Source of the DNA: an uncultured Oscillospiraceae bacterium
GTDB taxonomy: Bacteria; Bacillota; Clostridia; Oscillospirales; Oscillospiraceae
DNA: 53,295 nucleotides
Direction of reading: 5' to 3'
Assembly: GCA_947627085.1 (NCBI GenBank)
Contig: CANQUO010000001.1
Coordinates: forward strand, 1 to 53,295
The notes below the pieces were generated by a model, which worked only from the letters and a program-made list of their open reading frames with translations, was not told the origin of the DNA and searched no databases. Numbering within the stretch: position 1 is the stretch's first letter; each line of letters starts with the position of its first letter. This document shows, one piece after another, positions 33,949 to 42,479 of the stretch. Position numbers and translations under genes: made by a program.

Positions 33949-35109
33949 ATGAAAAAATCATGCGCAATTATTCTGTCTCTGGCGCTGGTGTTAGCGCTTT
34001 GCTCGTGTGGCGGCGGGAAGGCCGGTGGCGAGGATGACGACGCGCCATACACCATAGCCCTGATCGCCCCTCAGACAGGAGATAACGCCCAGTACGGCAA
34101 CGCCTATGTGACCGGTCTGACCGTTCTGTGCGACGAGGTGAATTCCAGCGGCGGTATCAACGGGAGAAAACTGGAATTTGAGGTCTTTGACGACGCCTCC
34201 GATGCCGCGCAGAGCACCAACATGGCCCAAATAGTGACCGGCGACGAGAAGTACATCGCCGCCATCGGCAGCTATACCAGTACGTGCGCGCTGGCCTTCG
34301 CGCCGATATTTGACGAGGCGAAAATGCCCGTGCTGGTGCCCAATTCCGGCAACAGCCACATCGCCACCGATTACAGCTACACCTTCCAGCGCGGTATGAC
34401 GATCCCCATTGAATCAGCCTTGCTTTCGCGTTACGCGGTGGAGAAATTCGGGGGCAAGCGGGTGGCGCTGATCGCGCTGAACAACGACGCCGGGTTGGAA
34501 TTCATGACCAACGCCCGGGAGGCCATTGAGAAGTTAGCCGCCGCGGGCACGGATTGCCGCCTTGTGGCCGCGGAGACCTTCAACGAGGGGGAGGTACGGG
34601 ATTACACCGCCCTGTGCCAGAAGATAAAAGAGAGTGGACCGGATATCATTGTGGTCAACCTCGGCTACGTAGAGTGCGCCACGATCCTTGTTCAGGCACA
34701 GCAGGTGGGCCTGACGGACGTGCAGTGGTTGGGCAACCAGTCCATGTATACCACCGACTTTACAAACCTTGTTGGGGACGCCGGTATTGGGTTCTGCGTG
34801 GGAACAGGCTTTTACGCGGATAACCCGGATGAGGGAGTAAGGGAATTTGTTTCCGCCTGCAAGGCCGTGGACGGCAAGGTCCCAAACGCGTACCAGCGCA
34901 ACGCCTATGAGTGCGCGGCCATGATCGCGAAGTGCCTGCGAGATGGGGCGACCACACGCGGCGAATTGTACGACGCCCTGCTTGGCATAGACTATTGGGA
35001 CGGCAAGACGGGCGGAAACAAATGGATAAACCGTCAGGTAGAGGAGGACTATATCATCCTTCAGTACCAGGGCGACGCGGAATGGCAAATGTTGGAGCTG
35101 GAAGGCTGA
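33949..35109 (+). CDS. ABC transporter substrate-binding lipoprotein (Liv type), system 2
   Basis: The protein is 386 residues from ATG 33949, which has GGAG 9 nt upstream. A longer frame to 33889 lacks a site. The signal MKKSCAIILSLALVLALCSCGGGK ends in a lipobox-like LCSC. The periplasmic-binding fold opens with YTIALIAPQTGDNAQYGNAYVTGL, close to LivJ and related ligand-binding proteins. It differs clearly from the system 1 protein, so the ligand is probably different. The rest of the transporter follows after the amidohydrolase gene. Confidence 0.88.
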   Translation: MKKSCAIILSLALVLALCSCGGGKAGGEDDDAPYTIALIAPQTGDNAQYGNAYVTGLTVLCDEVNSSGGINGRKLEFEVFDDASDAAQSTNMAQIVTGDEKYIAAIGSYTSTCALAFAPIFDEAKMPVLVPNSGNSHIATDYSYTFQRGMTIPIESALLSRYAVEKFGGKRVALIALNNDAGLEFMTNAREAIEKLAAAGTDCRLVAAETFNEGEVRDYTALCQKIKESGPDIIVVNLGYVECATILVQAQQVGLTDVQWLGNQSMYTTDFTNLVGDAGIGFCVGTGFYADNPDEGVREFVSACKAVDGKVPNAYQRNAYECAAMIAKCLRDGATTRGELYDALLGIDYWDGKTGGNKWINRQVEEDYIILQYQGDAEWQMLELEG

Positions 35110-35134
35110 TTTGTTCTGCGCGTTATTTCTCTGT

Positions 35135-35175
35135 GCCGCGCCAGCCGATTGGAGGGCGCGGCCGGCTTTTGCTGA
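35135..35175 (+). terminator. Hairpin after the system 2 binding-protein gene
   Basis: GCCGCGCC pairs with GGCGCGGC (8 bp), followed by CGGCTTTTGC. It probably reduces read-through so that the binding protein is made in excess. Confidence 0.55.
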
Positions 35176-35218
35176 TTTTTACTAAATATTAGTATAAGGA
35201 GGAGATATTATAAAAACC

Positions 35219-36403
35219 TTGATTCGAAATGCCCATATCTGGCAGGGCGGCGGTTTTTCCCGCGGAGATTTGGCCATTGACGGGCAAACCATAGAAGTGG
35301 TGGGACGCATCCCGACAGATTACCCCGCGGATACTGTGATAGAAGGCGAAGGCCGCTATCTGCTCCCGGGCGTGATCGACTGTCACGCCCACAGCACCAT
35401 GATATGCGGACGCGGGCATATGCGGGATTTCTTCGCGTCCAATGAAAATGAACTGACCATTGACGCCGTTGTCAACGCCGAGCGCATGGCACGGCACGGC
35501 ATCACCACCATCCGTGACTGCGGCGGCAAGCGGTATGAGACCCTGGCCGTGCGTGACAGGATCATGCGGGGACAGATTATCGGCCCCCGCATGCTCTGCT
35601 CCGGTACGCCTATCAAGGCCATTGGCGGGCATGAGCCCGGCACCGATATTACGGGACCCGACCAGGCCCGCGCCAAGGTCCGGGAGTTTTTGCGGGAGGG
35701 CGTGGACTTTATTAAGGTCATGCTGACAGGCGGGCTTGGCAAGGCGGGCGAGGATCCCGGCTGTGTGGAGCTGACTCAGGAGGAGCTGGATGCCATCGTG
35801 TCCGAGGCCAGGCGCCATGGCAGGCGCGTGGCGTGTCATTGCCACAGCCGCGAGGGCATGGAGATGATCGTTCGGGCCGGCGCGGACTCGGTCGAGCACG
35901 CCACATATCTGGACCCGGAAATCAACGCAAAGCTCATAGATGCCGGAGTATTTGTGGTGCCGACCTTTGAGCCGTATATGAATTACGCGCTCATGGGCGA
36001 AAGAGAGGGCCAGCTGATGGACACTGTACTGGCCGCCCGGGCGATCATCGGCGAGAAGAAGCGCCGGTTTGCTCAGGCTCTCGGCCAAGGCGTGCAGATC
36101 GCCTTCGGGCGCGACAGCGGCGGCTTCATGATGGATCAGGGCGACTTCACGCGTGAAATGGGCTTCCTTGAGGACGCCGGTATGCCGCGCGCGGAGATAA
36201 TAAACTGCGCTACCGCCGGGGCCGCGCGGCTTTGCGGGCTTGACGGCGTTACGGGCCGCCTTGCCGAAGGGTTGAGCGCGGATATTATCATGCTTGACCG
36301 CGATCCTCTGTGCGGCCTGGAGGCATTTCGCCGCGATCTGCGAGGAGTATGGGTGCGCGGGAGGTTTTTACATCCGGAGCCGAGCGAAGAGAATTGTGAA
36401 TGA
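35219..36403 (+). CDS. Amidohydrolase (imidazolonepropionase/prolidase-like)
   Basis: The 394-residue protein has the N-terminal beta-sandwich piece (IRNAHIW, GRYLLPGVIDCHAH). The metal site includes HAH, the Lys of VDFIKVMLTGG, His in RVACHCHS and DSVEHATYL, and the Asp of AFGRDSGG. It fits COG1228 peptidases/hydrolases of cyclic amides. The first standard start is TTG 35219, 16 nt from AAGGAGG. The in-frame codon at the ideal distance (35210) is ATA, giving (M)KTLIRNAHIW. The start is therefore uncertain by three residues. Confidence 0.82.
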   Translation: MIRNAHIWQGGGFSRGDLAIDGQTIEVVGRIPTDYPADTVIEGEGRYLLPGVIDCHAHSTMICGRGHMRDFFASNENELTIDAVVNAERMARHGITTIRDCGGKRYETLAVRDRIMRGQIIGPRMLCSGTPIKAIGGHEPGTDITGPDQARAKVREFLREGVDFIKVMLTGGLGKAGEDPGCVELTQEELDAIVSEARRHGRRVACHCHSREGMEMIVRAGADSVEHATYLDPEINAKLIDAGVFVVPTFEPYMNYALMGEREGQLMDTVLAARAIIGEKKRRFAQALGQGVQIAFGRDSGGFMMDQGDFTREMGFLEDAGMPRAEIINCATAGAARLCGLDGVTGRLAEGLSADIIMLDRDPLCGLEAFRRDLRGVWVRGRFLHPEPSEENCE

Positions 36404-36483
36404 CAACGCCGCCGGGTGAAGAAACCCGCGCTCCGGGAGATCATTAAAAAAGTTTCGCGCGTATCAGCGCATGGAGGGACAAT

Positions 36484-37368
36484 ATGTCAAGTTTCCTATT
36501 TTACACCGTCAACGGTCTTGTGCTGGGCAGTACTTATGCTCTGACCTCGATTGGCTATTCCATGGTCTACGGCATTTTGGAGCTTGTCAATTTCACACAC
36601 AGTACCGTCTACATGGTGGGCGCCTACCTTTTCTACATTCTGGCAGTTGTGGCGGGCCTGCCCATGTGGGCAGCCTTTCTGCTGGCTGTGTTCATGACTG
36701 GACTTATAGGTGTACTGTATGAGCGCCTCACACTGCGTCCGTTAAGGGTGCGTCACCAGCCCAAGTTTGCCATGCTCATATGTACTATCGGCACATCCAT
36801 TGTCTTGCAGAACATATTCTTTTTGACGATGGGTTCCGAGACACACCAGTACCCTTCGCTTTTCGAGGGACACTACCTGCGCGTTGGCGGCTTCAACATA
36901 ACCGCGGTGCAGTTGGTCATTATTGTCGCGACAGCCGTTCTGCTGTTGGCGTTCACCCTCTTCATCAACCACACCCGCGTGGGCATGGCCATGCAGGCGT
37001 GCGCCCAGGACGGCGAGGCCGCCGGACTCATGGGGATATCGGTGGACAACATCGTGTCGCTGACCTTTTTTATTGGCTCCGCCATGGCCGCCGTGGCCGG
37101 CGTCATGGGCTGTATGTCGTACAGGAGCGTGGATATTTCCATTGGGACGGCCATCGGCACAAAAACCTTTGCGTCCACGGTGCTGGGGGGCATAGGCGTG
37201 TTTTACGGCGGAGTTGTGGGCGGCCTTGTCATCGGCCTTACCGAGGTCTATACAGCCGCCTACCTGGGCTCGAATTACAGGAACATACCGGCTTTCCTGA
37301 TACTCATACTCATCCTGTTCCTGAAGCCCAACGGCCTGTTTGGCAAAAAAACGCTGAAGAAGGTGTGA
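36484..37368 (+). CDS. livH: Branched-chain-type ABC transporter permease LivH, system 2
   Basis: The 294-residue membrane protein begins MSSFLFYTVNGLVLGSTYALTSIGYSMVYGILELVNFTHSTVYMVGAY, a typical LivH start. It has MQACAQDGEAAGLMGISVDN in the middle and GGIGVFYGGVVGGLVIGL with FLKPNGLFGKK near the end. GGAGGG lies 5 nt before ATG 36484. It pairs with the next gene. Confidence 0.88.
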   Translation: MSSFLFYTVNGLVLGSTYALTSIGYSMVYGILELVNFTHSTVYMVGAYLFYILAVVAGLPMWAAFLLAVFMTGLIGVLYERLTLRPLRVRHQPKFAMLICTIGTSIVLQNIFFLTMGSETHQYPSLFEGHYLRVGGFNITAVQLVIIVATAVLLLAFTLFINHTRVGMAMQACAQDGEAAGLMGISVDNIVSLTFFIGSAMAAVAGVMGCMSYRSVDISIGTAIGTKTFASTVLGGIGVFYGGVVGGLVIGLTEVYTAAYLGSNYRNIPAFLILILILFLKPNGLFGKKTLKKV

Positions 37369-37371
37369 TCC

Positions 37372-38373
37372 ATGCAGAGAAATAAACGCTTTTTCGATTT
37401 AAAACGCATACTACCGCTGCTTCTTGCCGCGGCGATGTACGCCGCGCCCCTGGCGATCACGAACCAATATGTTCTGCGAGTCTGCGTGTATGTGAGCATT
37501 TATTCCATCCTTGCGTGCAGCCTGAACCTGATATCCGGCGTCTGCGGCCAGGTCTCCATGGGTCACGCCGCCTTCTACGGCGTGGGGGCGTATACCTCGG
37601 CGCTCATCGCGCTCAGTTTCGGACTGCCGTGGCCGATATGCCTGTTGGCCGCCGGAGTGCTCTCCGCCCTGGTGGGACTGCTTATCGGCACGCCTGCCCT
37701 TCGCCTTCAGGGTGGGTATCTGGTGATCTGCACCGTGGGCTTTAACGAGCTCGTGCGCCTCATTTTGCTTAACTGGGTCTCGGTCACCCGGGGGCCCATG
37801 GGCCTGACCAACATCCCGCGCCCGCGGTTTTTCGGCGTCGCGATCCACTCCGGAAGGCAGTATCTATACCTTTCCATGACATTATTGCTGATCGTCTATA
37901 TCACGCTGCGCAACATTCTACACTCCAGGTTTGGACGCAATCTGCGGGCCATTAAGGAGGATGAGACGGCCGCCGAGACGATGGGTATCCGCGTCCACCG
38001 GGAGAAGGTCACGGCCTTTGCCATTGCCGCCGGCTTCGCGGGGATGGCGGGTTCGATGCTGGCGCACTACATGCTCTATATAAATCCCAACCTGTTCATC
38101 GGGGATTTCTCCACCACGATACTGAGCATGGTGGTCCTGGGCGGTATGGGCAGTATGCCGGGAAGCGTGGCGGCGGCGACGCTGTTGACCGTCATCCCCG
38201 AGGCCCTGCGCGAGCTGGATCGCTACCGCATGCTTATATACGGGCTCATGCTCATATGTATGATGCTGGGCAAAAACATTCCCTGGGATACCACACCCTT
38301 GGGACGTGCCGCCGCCAGGCTTCGCGGACGCGTGAAGATCGCGCGGGAATCAGAGCATGGAGGGAAGGATTGA
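37372..38373 (+). CDS. livM: Branched-chain-type ABC transporter permease LivM, system 2
   Basis: The 333-residue membrane protein shows the LivM order ACSLNLISGVCGQVSMGHAAFYGVGAY, NLRAIKEDETAAETMGIRVHREK and VVLGGMGSMPGSVAAA. It begins 3 nt after livH and overlaps livG by 1 nt. Confidence 0.88.
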   Translation: MQRNKRFFDLKRILPLLLAAAMYAAPLAITNQYVLRVCVYVSIYSILACSLNLISGVCGQVSMGHAAFYGVGAYTSALIALSFGLPWPICLLAAGVLSALVGLLIGTPALRLQGGYLVICTVGFNELVRLILLNWVSVTRGPMGLTNIPRPRFFGVAIHSGRQYLYLSMTLLLIVYITLRNILHSRFGRNLRAIKEDETAAETMGIRVHREKVTAFAIAAGFAGMAGSMLAHYMLYINPNLFIGDFSTTILSMVVLGGMGSMPGSVAAATLLTVIPEALRELDRYRMLIYGLMLICMMLGKNIPWDTTPLGRAAARLRGRVKIARESEHGGKD

Positions 38374-39155
38374 TGGAACGTTTGAAGGTACAGGATATAT
38401 GTAAATCCTTTGGCGGACTGACCGCGGTGTCAAATGTGAGCTTCCAGGTCGAGGCCGGTCAGATAGTCAGTATCATCGGGCCCAACGGGGCCGGTAAGAC
38501 CACCGTTTTTAACCTGCTGACGGGGTTTTATACGTGTGATGCCGGGAGCATCCTTCTGGATGGCCGCCCCATAGAAAATCTGCCGCCGTCCCAATATGTG
38601 AAGGAAGGAGTTGCCCGCACCTTTCAGAACCTGCGCGTATTCCCGGCAATGACGGTCCTGGAAAACGTGCTGATCGGCTACCAGTCAAAAATCGAGTACG
38701 GATGGGCGGACGCGATACTGCGCACACCCCGTCTGCGGGAGCAGGAGCGGGCGGCCCGCGAGGCGGCGATGGAGATACTTGAGCGCCTGAAGCTGTCAGC
38801 CTTTGCCGGAGAGCGTTGCGCCGGACTACCCTACGGGCTCCAAAAGAAGCTGGAGATCGCCCGCGCGCTGGTCTGCTCGCCGCGGCTGCTTCTTCTGGAC
38901 GAGCCCGCCGCGGGGCTTAACCCCCAGGAGACAGCGGAGCTGGCGGACTTTGTACACGGCCTTCCGGAACAGGGCTTTACGATACTGCTCATAGAGCACG
39001 ATATGAGCCTTGTCATGGACATTTCGAATTATATTTACGTCATGGACTATGGCCGCGTGATCTCCGAGGGCATACCCGAACAGGTACAAAAGGACCCCAA
39101 GGTCATCGAGGCCTATATTGGGCAGGGAGGTATCCGACATGCTTCTGAAGGTTGA
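38373..39155 (+). CDS. livG: Branched-chain-type ABC transporter ATPase LivG, system 2
   Basis: The protein is 260 residues from ATG 38373 (TGATG overlap with livM). It has Walker A GPNGAGKTTVFN, a signature region LPYGLQKKLEIARAL and Walker B LLLDEPAAGLNPQE, then LIEHDMSLV. The LPYGLQ signature with a C-terminal YIG-type helix is typical of LivG. Confidence 0.9.
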   Translation: MERLKVQDICKSFGGLTAVSNVSFQVEAGQIVSIIGPNGAGKTTVFNLLTGFYTCDAGSILLDGRPIENLPPSQYVKEGVARTFQNLRVFPAMTVLENVLIGYQSKIEYGWADAILRTPRLREQERAAREAAMEILERLKLSAFAGERCAGLPYGLQKKLEIARALVCSPRLLLLDEPAAGLNPQETAELADFVHGLPEQGFTILLIEHDMSLVMDISNYIYVMDYGRVISEGIPEQVQKDPKVIEAYIGQGGIRHASEG

Positions 39156-39852
39156 GGGTCTCAACACATTTTACGGTAATCTGCACGCGATTTGGGACAT
39201 CTCCCTTGACGTTGGGGAGAAGGAGATCGTGGCGCTGATAGGCTCCAATGGGGCGGGGAAATCCACGCTGCTCAAAACGCTGGCCGGCTGTATACCGGCG
39301 CGTAGCGGCCGGGTCGTGTACAGGGACGAGGAGCTCCGCCTGCGCCATATGCGCTCCGACCGCCTTGTGAAAAAGGGGATAGTCATGGCGCCGGAAGGCC
39401 GGCGTGTATTCCCGCGCCTGACGGTGGAGAACAATCTGAAAATGGGCGCTTATACCCGGCCCAAAAAGGAGTGGACCGACTCGTTTACCCGGGTCTATGA
39501 CCTGTTCCCGCGTCTTGCCGAGCGCCGTGGGCAGATGGCCGGCACGCTCTCCGGCGGTGAACAACAGATGCTGGCCATTGGGCGCGCCCTGATGGGCGAT
39601 CCGAAGCTGTTGATGCTGGACGAGCCCTCTCTGGGGCTGTCTCCGCTTTTGACGGAAAAAATTTTTGAGTTGATCCAACAGATTCGCGACCAGGGCACCA
39701 CCATACTTCTTGTGGAGCAAAACGCCGTGGCGGCTTTGGCCGTGGCAAATCGCGGGTATGTACTCAAGGTGGGACATGTGGTACAAAGCGGTACCGGGCG
39801 GGAGCTTCTCTCAAGTACCGAGATACTGCGCTCATACCTGGGAACACAGTAA
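39139..39852 (+). CDS. livF: Branched-chain-type ABC transporter ATPase LivF, system 2
   Basis: The protein is 237 residues from ATG 39139, with GGGAGG 8 nt upstream, overlapping livG by 17 nt. It has Walker A GSNGAGKSTLLK, VMAPEGRRVFPRLTVENNL, signature LSGGEQQMLAIGRAL and Walker B LLMLDEPSLGLSP, typical of LivF. Confidence 0.9.
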   Translation: MLLKVEGLNTFYGNLHAIWDISLDVGEKEIVALIGSNGAGKSTLLKTLAGCIPARSGRVVYRDEELRLRHMRSDRLVKKGIVMAPEGRRVFPRLTVENNLKMGAYTRPKKEWTDSFTRVYDLFPRLAERRGQMAGTLSGGEQQMLAIGRALMGDPKLLMLDEPSLGLSPLLTEKIFELIQQIRDQGTTILLVEQNAVAALAVANRGYVLKVGHVVQSGTGRELLSSTEILRSYLGTQ

Positions 39853-39873
39853 CTTAAGGAGGGCTTTTCAACA

Positions 39874-40866
39874 ATGAATCGTAAAGAACGGGTATACGCT
39901 GTGCTTCAGGGAGAAGCCGCTGACCGTGTACCCACCGGTTTTTGGATGCACTTTCCCGCCGGAGCCTTTTATGGGGAAAGCGCGGTACGTACACATTTGG
40001 AATATTTCGCGCAGTCGCGCACCGACCTGTGCAAGGTGATGACCGAGTACATCTATCCGTGTGACCATTCCATCCTCAACGCCGGCGACTGGCGGCAAGT
40101 GCCGGCATACACCGCCGGCGCTCCGTTCATCGAACAGCAGGCCCAGATCATCCGCGCCATCGCCGGTCAATGCCCCGACGCGCCCGTCGTGGCCACTCTG
40201 CACGGTGTGGTAGCGTCGGCCTCTCACGCGCTGTTGGGTGTTCCGGGGTATGATACGGTGGGGCGGCACGCGCAGCTTTACCATCTGCGTACCGACCCCG
40301 AGCCGGTACTTCACGCCTACCGTAACATTGCCGCCACCCTGCGTGAGATGGCGAGGGCCTTTGTCCGCGCCGGGGCGGAAGGTATTTACTATGCGGCCCT
40401 TGGAGGCGAACGCGACGGCTTTTCCGATGAAGAACACGCCCAATATATAGCCCCGCTTGACAAACAGATACTGGAGGCCGCTTATGATGCCGGAGCCAGG
40501 TTCGTCATCCTGCATATGTGCAAGCCCCGTGTGGCGTTGAAGCGCTTTACCGATTACCCCTGCGACATCGTCAACTGGGGCATTCGGGAAAGCGGTGTCT
40601 CATTATGGGATGGGGCGCGGATGTTTCCCGGTAAGGTGCCGCTGGGCGGGTTGGACAACCGGCACAGCGCGCTCATCGAGGGGGACGACGACCGGCTGGA
40701 GGAGGAGATATTGGACATTTTGAGCCATTTACAGGGGCGGCCATTTTTTCTGGGCAGCGACTGTACACTTCCCGGCTCCCTGCCCTACCGCCGTATCGCC
40801 GCCGTGGCGCGTATCTGCGAGCGATACGCGGCGGGCGGGAAAAAGGAAATGATGTATGAACAATGA
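39874..40866 (+). CDS. Uroporphyrinogen decarboxylase (UroD) family protein
   Basis: The 330-residue protein opens with NRKERVYAVLQGEAADRVPTGFWMHF, the usual start of UroD-family members outside haem synthesis. It has GAEGIYYAALGG and ends with RPFFLGSDCTLPGSLPYRRI. The strands and GSDCTLP region fit the cobamide- and metal-dependent methyltransferase group (MtaA-like) as well as other barrel enzymes. No haem or corrinoid genes are nearby. It follows the transporter by 21 nt and overlaps the next gene by 11 nt, so it belongs to the substrate pathway. The reaction is unknown. Confidence 0.8.
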   Translation: MNRKERVYAVLQGEAADRVPTGFWMHFPAGAFYGESAVRTHLEYFAQSRTDLCKVMTEYIYPCDHSILNAGDWRQVPAYTAGAPFIEQQAQIIRAIAGQCPDAPVVATLHGVVASASHALLGVPGYDTVGRHAQLYHLRTDPEPVLHAYRNIAATLREMARAFVRAGAEGIYYAALGGERDGFSDEEHAQYIAPLDKQILEAAYDAGARFVILHMCKPRVALKRFTDYPCDIVNWGIRESGVSLWDGARMFPGKVPLGGLDNRHSALIEGDDDRLEEEILDILSHLQGRPFFLGSDCTLPGSLPYRRIAAVARICERYAAGGKKEMMYEQ

Positions 40867-42154
40867 TTTGAACAACTACTGTTTGGAGCTTTTGCGCGGG
40901 GAGCTCGTACCGGCGCTTGGATGTACCGAGCCAAGCGCCGTCGCCTACGCGGCGGCGTTGGCGCGAGAATTACTGGATGGGCCTCCACGGCGAATCGAGG
41001 TGGTATGCAGTACCAGCGTAATAAAAAACGTGCGGAGCGTTTGCATACCCAACGGCGGCGGACTGAAAGGGGTGCCGGCCGCCGCGGCGCTGGGGGCGCT
41101 TGGCGGAGACCCGGCACGGGAGCTGGAGGTCCTGTCCAACGTAAGGCCGAAGCATGTTGCGGCGGCGCGCGCGATGGTGGACGAGGGGCGATGCCGTTGC
41201 GTATTGGAGCCTGACCGCGACGATCTATATGTGCTGGCCCGTCTGTGGACGGAACGGCACAGCGCGGAGGTCGAGCTGTGCCACCGCCACACCGGTGTCA
41301 CCCGCCGCGTATTGGACGGCCAACAGCTTGACGGTACCTGCGCGCCGCCGAAAGCCGCGTCTGGAAATGCGGGATATGGCGAATTGAGTGTGGCGGATAT
41401 ATTGGCTTTTGCCGATACGTGTTCCCCCGATAGCTTACGTCCCATATTGGAGCCGCAGATTCGGAGCAATACCGGAATAGCGCTGGAGGGCCTGTGCGGG
41501 ACGTACGGAATTGGCGTAGGGCGCTTTTTACTGCGTGGCCGCGACGCGCGGGACGTGATGATGAGGGCACGCGCGATGGCCGCCGCCGGTTCCGATGCCA
41601 GAATGGACGGCTGTACTATGCCGGTCATTATCAATTCGGGTAGCGGAAACCAGGGCATCGCGGTGTCGCTACCGGTCGTCGTGTATGCCCACAGCCTCAA
41701 CGCCGATGAACCGTCATTGTTGCGCGCTCTGGCCGTAGCAAACCTTATTGCCATCCTTCAAAAGGGTCACATTGGCAGCCTGTCGGCTTTCTGCGGAGCC
41801 ACCTGCGCGGCGGCGGGCGCCGCTTGCGGCGTGGCTTATTTGCGCGGCGGGGACGTACACGTCATTGCCAGCATTCTGACCTATACGTTGGGTACGGTGG
41901 GAGGCATGTTATGCGACGGAGCCAAGGCAAGCTGTGCCGCCAAGATCGACACCGCGCTGGAGACCGCGCTGACGGCAATGGAACGCGCCTTGGCCGGCGA
42001 GGCCGTTTTCCGCCCCGGCGATGGCCTTGTTCAGCAGGATGTGGACGCCACGATCGCCAGCATTGGCCGTGTTGGCCGCGTGGGTATGCGCGCCACCAAT
42101 ACCGAGGTCCTGAATATTATGCTGGAATATGACAGCCCCGCGCCCCCGCTTTGA
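40856..42154 (+). CDS. L-cysteine desulfidase-family protein (UPF0597, CyuA-like)
   Basis: The 432-residue protein has VPALGCTEPSAVAYAAALAR at the start, NGGGLKGVPAAAALG, and the later block MPVIINSGSGNQGIAVSLPVVVYA with FCGATCAAAGAACGVAYL and LCDGAKASCAAKI. The conserved cysteines fit an iron-sulphur cluster as in L-cysteine desulfidase and L-serine dehydratase relatives. Known members release sulphide, ammonia and pyruvate from cysteine. It is the last gene of part B, so cysteine, serine or a related amino acid may be a pathway product. Confidence 0.82.
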   Translation: MNNDLNNYCLELLRGELVPALGCTEPSAVAYAAALARELLDGPPRRIEVVCSTSVIKNVRSVCIPNGGGLKGVPAAAALGALGGDPARELEVLSNVRPKHVAAARAMVDEGRCRCVLEPDRDDLYVLARLWTERHSAEVELCHRHTGVTRRVLDGQQLDGTCAPPKAASGNAGYGELSVADILAFADTCSPDSLRPILEPQIRSNTGIALEGLCGTYGIGVGRFLLRGRDARDVMMRARAMAAAGSDARMDGCTMPVIINSGSGNQGIAVSLPVVVYAHSLNADEPSLLRALAVANLIAILQKGHIGSLSAFCGATCAAAGAACGVAYLRGGDVHVIASILTYTLGTVGGMLCDGAKASCAAKIDTALETALTAMERALAGEAVFRPGDGLVQQDVDATIASIGRVGRVGMRATNTEVLNIMLEYDSPAPPL

Positions 42155-42195
42155 GTCAACAAAAATCCCCGCCAAAGCTCATCCGATTCCGCGCA

Positions 42196-42225
42196 AAAAT
42201 GCCGGATCATCTGACCCGGCATTTT
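42196..42225 (+). terminator. Terminator of the part B operon
   Basis: AAAATGCCGG pairs with CCGGCATTTT (10 bp), followed by CATGATCG. The T-run lies inside the stem. Confidence 0.7.
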
Positions 42226-42301
42226 CATGATCGTTCTTGATTTGTGATGTCGCCAGCTCAACCCCTCCGGCTTTGGGGGAAACGGGGAAAAACAGAAAAA
42301 T

Positions 42302-42339
42302 TTTGAGGCCGTTCCAGCTCACCCTGGAACGGCCTCAAA
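42302..42339 (-). terminator. Terminator of the XRE-methyltransferase gene
   Basis: A perfect 16-bp stem (TTTGAGGCCGTTCCAG with CTGGAACGGCCTCAAA) is followed on the minus strand by ATTTTTCTGTTTTT. Confidence 0.85.
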
Positions 42340-42479
42340 CCTCTTGCGGCGCGGGCGATCGCCTTTCGTATTTACTATCCTCTCCCGTAAACGCCACGGC
42401 GCTTGTCCCGGCTCACCGCCAGATGGCGGAAAAACCCGCTCTCGCCCCCGGACACCCGGTAATAATCGCCGCTCAGCTT

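Noticed and set aside
39874..40866. Haem biosynthesis hemE
   Set aside because: No haem genes are near and the sequence fits the wider UroD-like family with a different N-terminal motif, so it is kept as family only.
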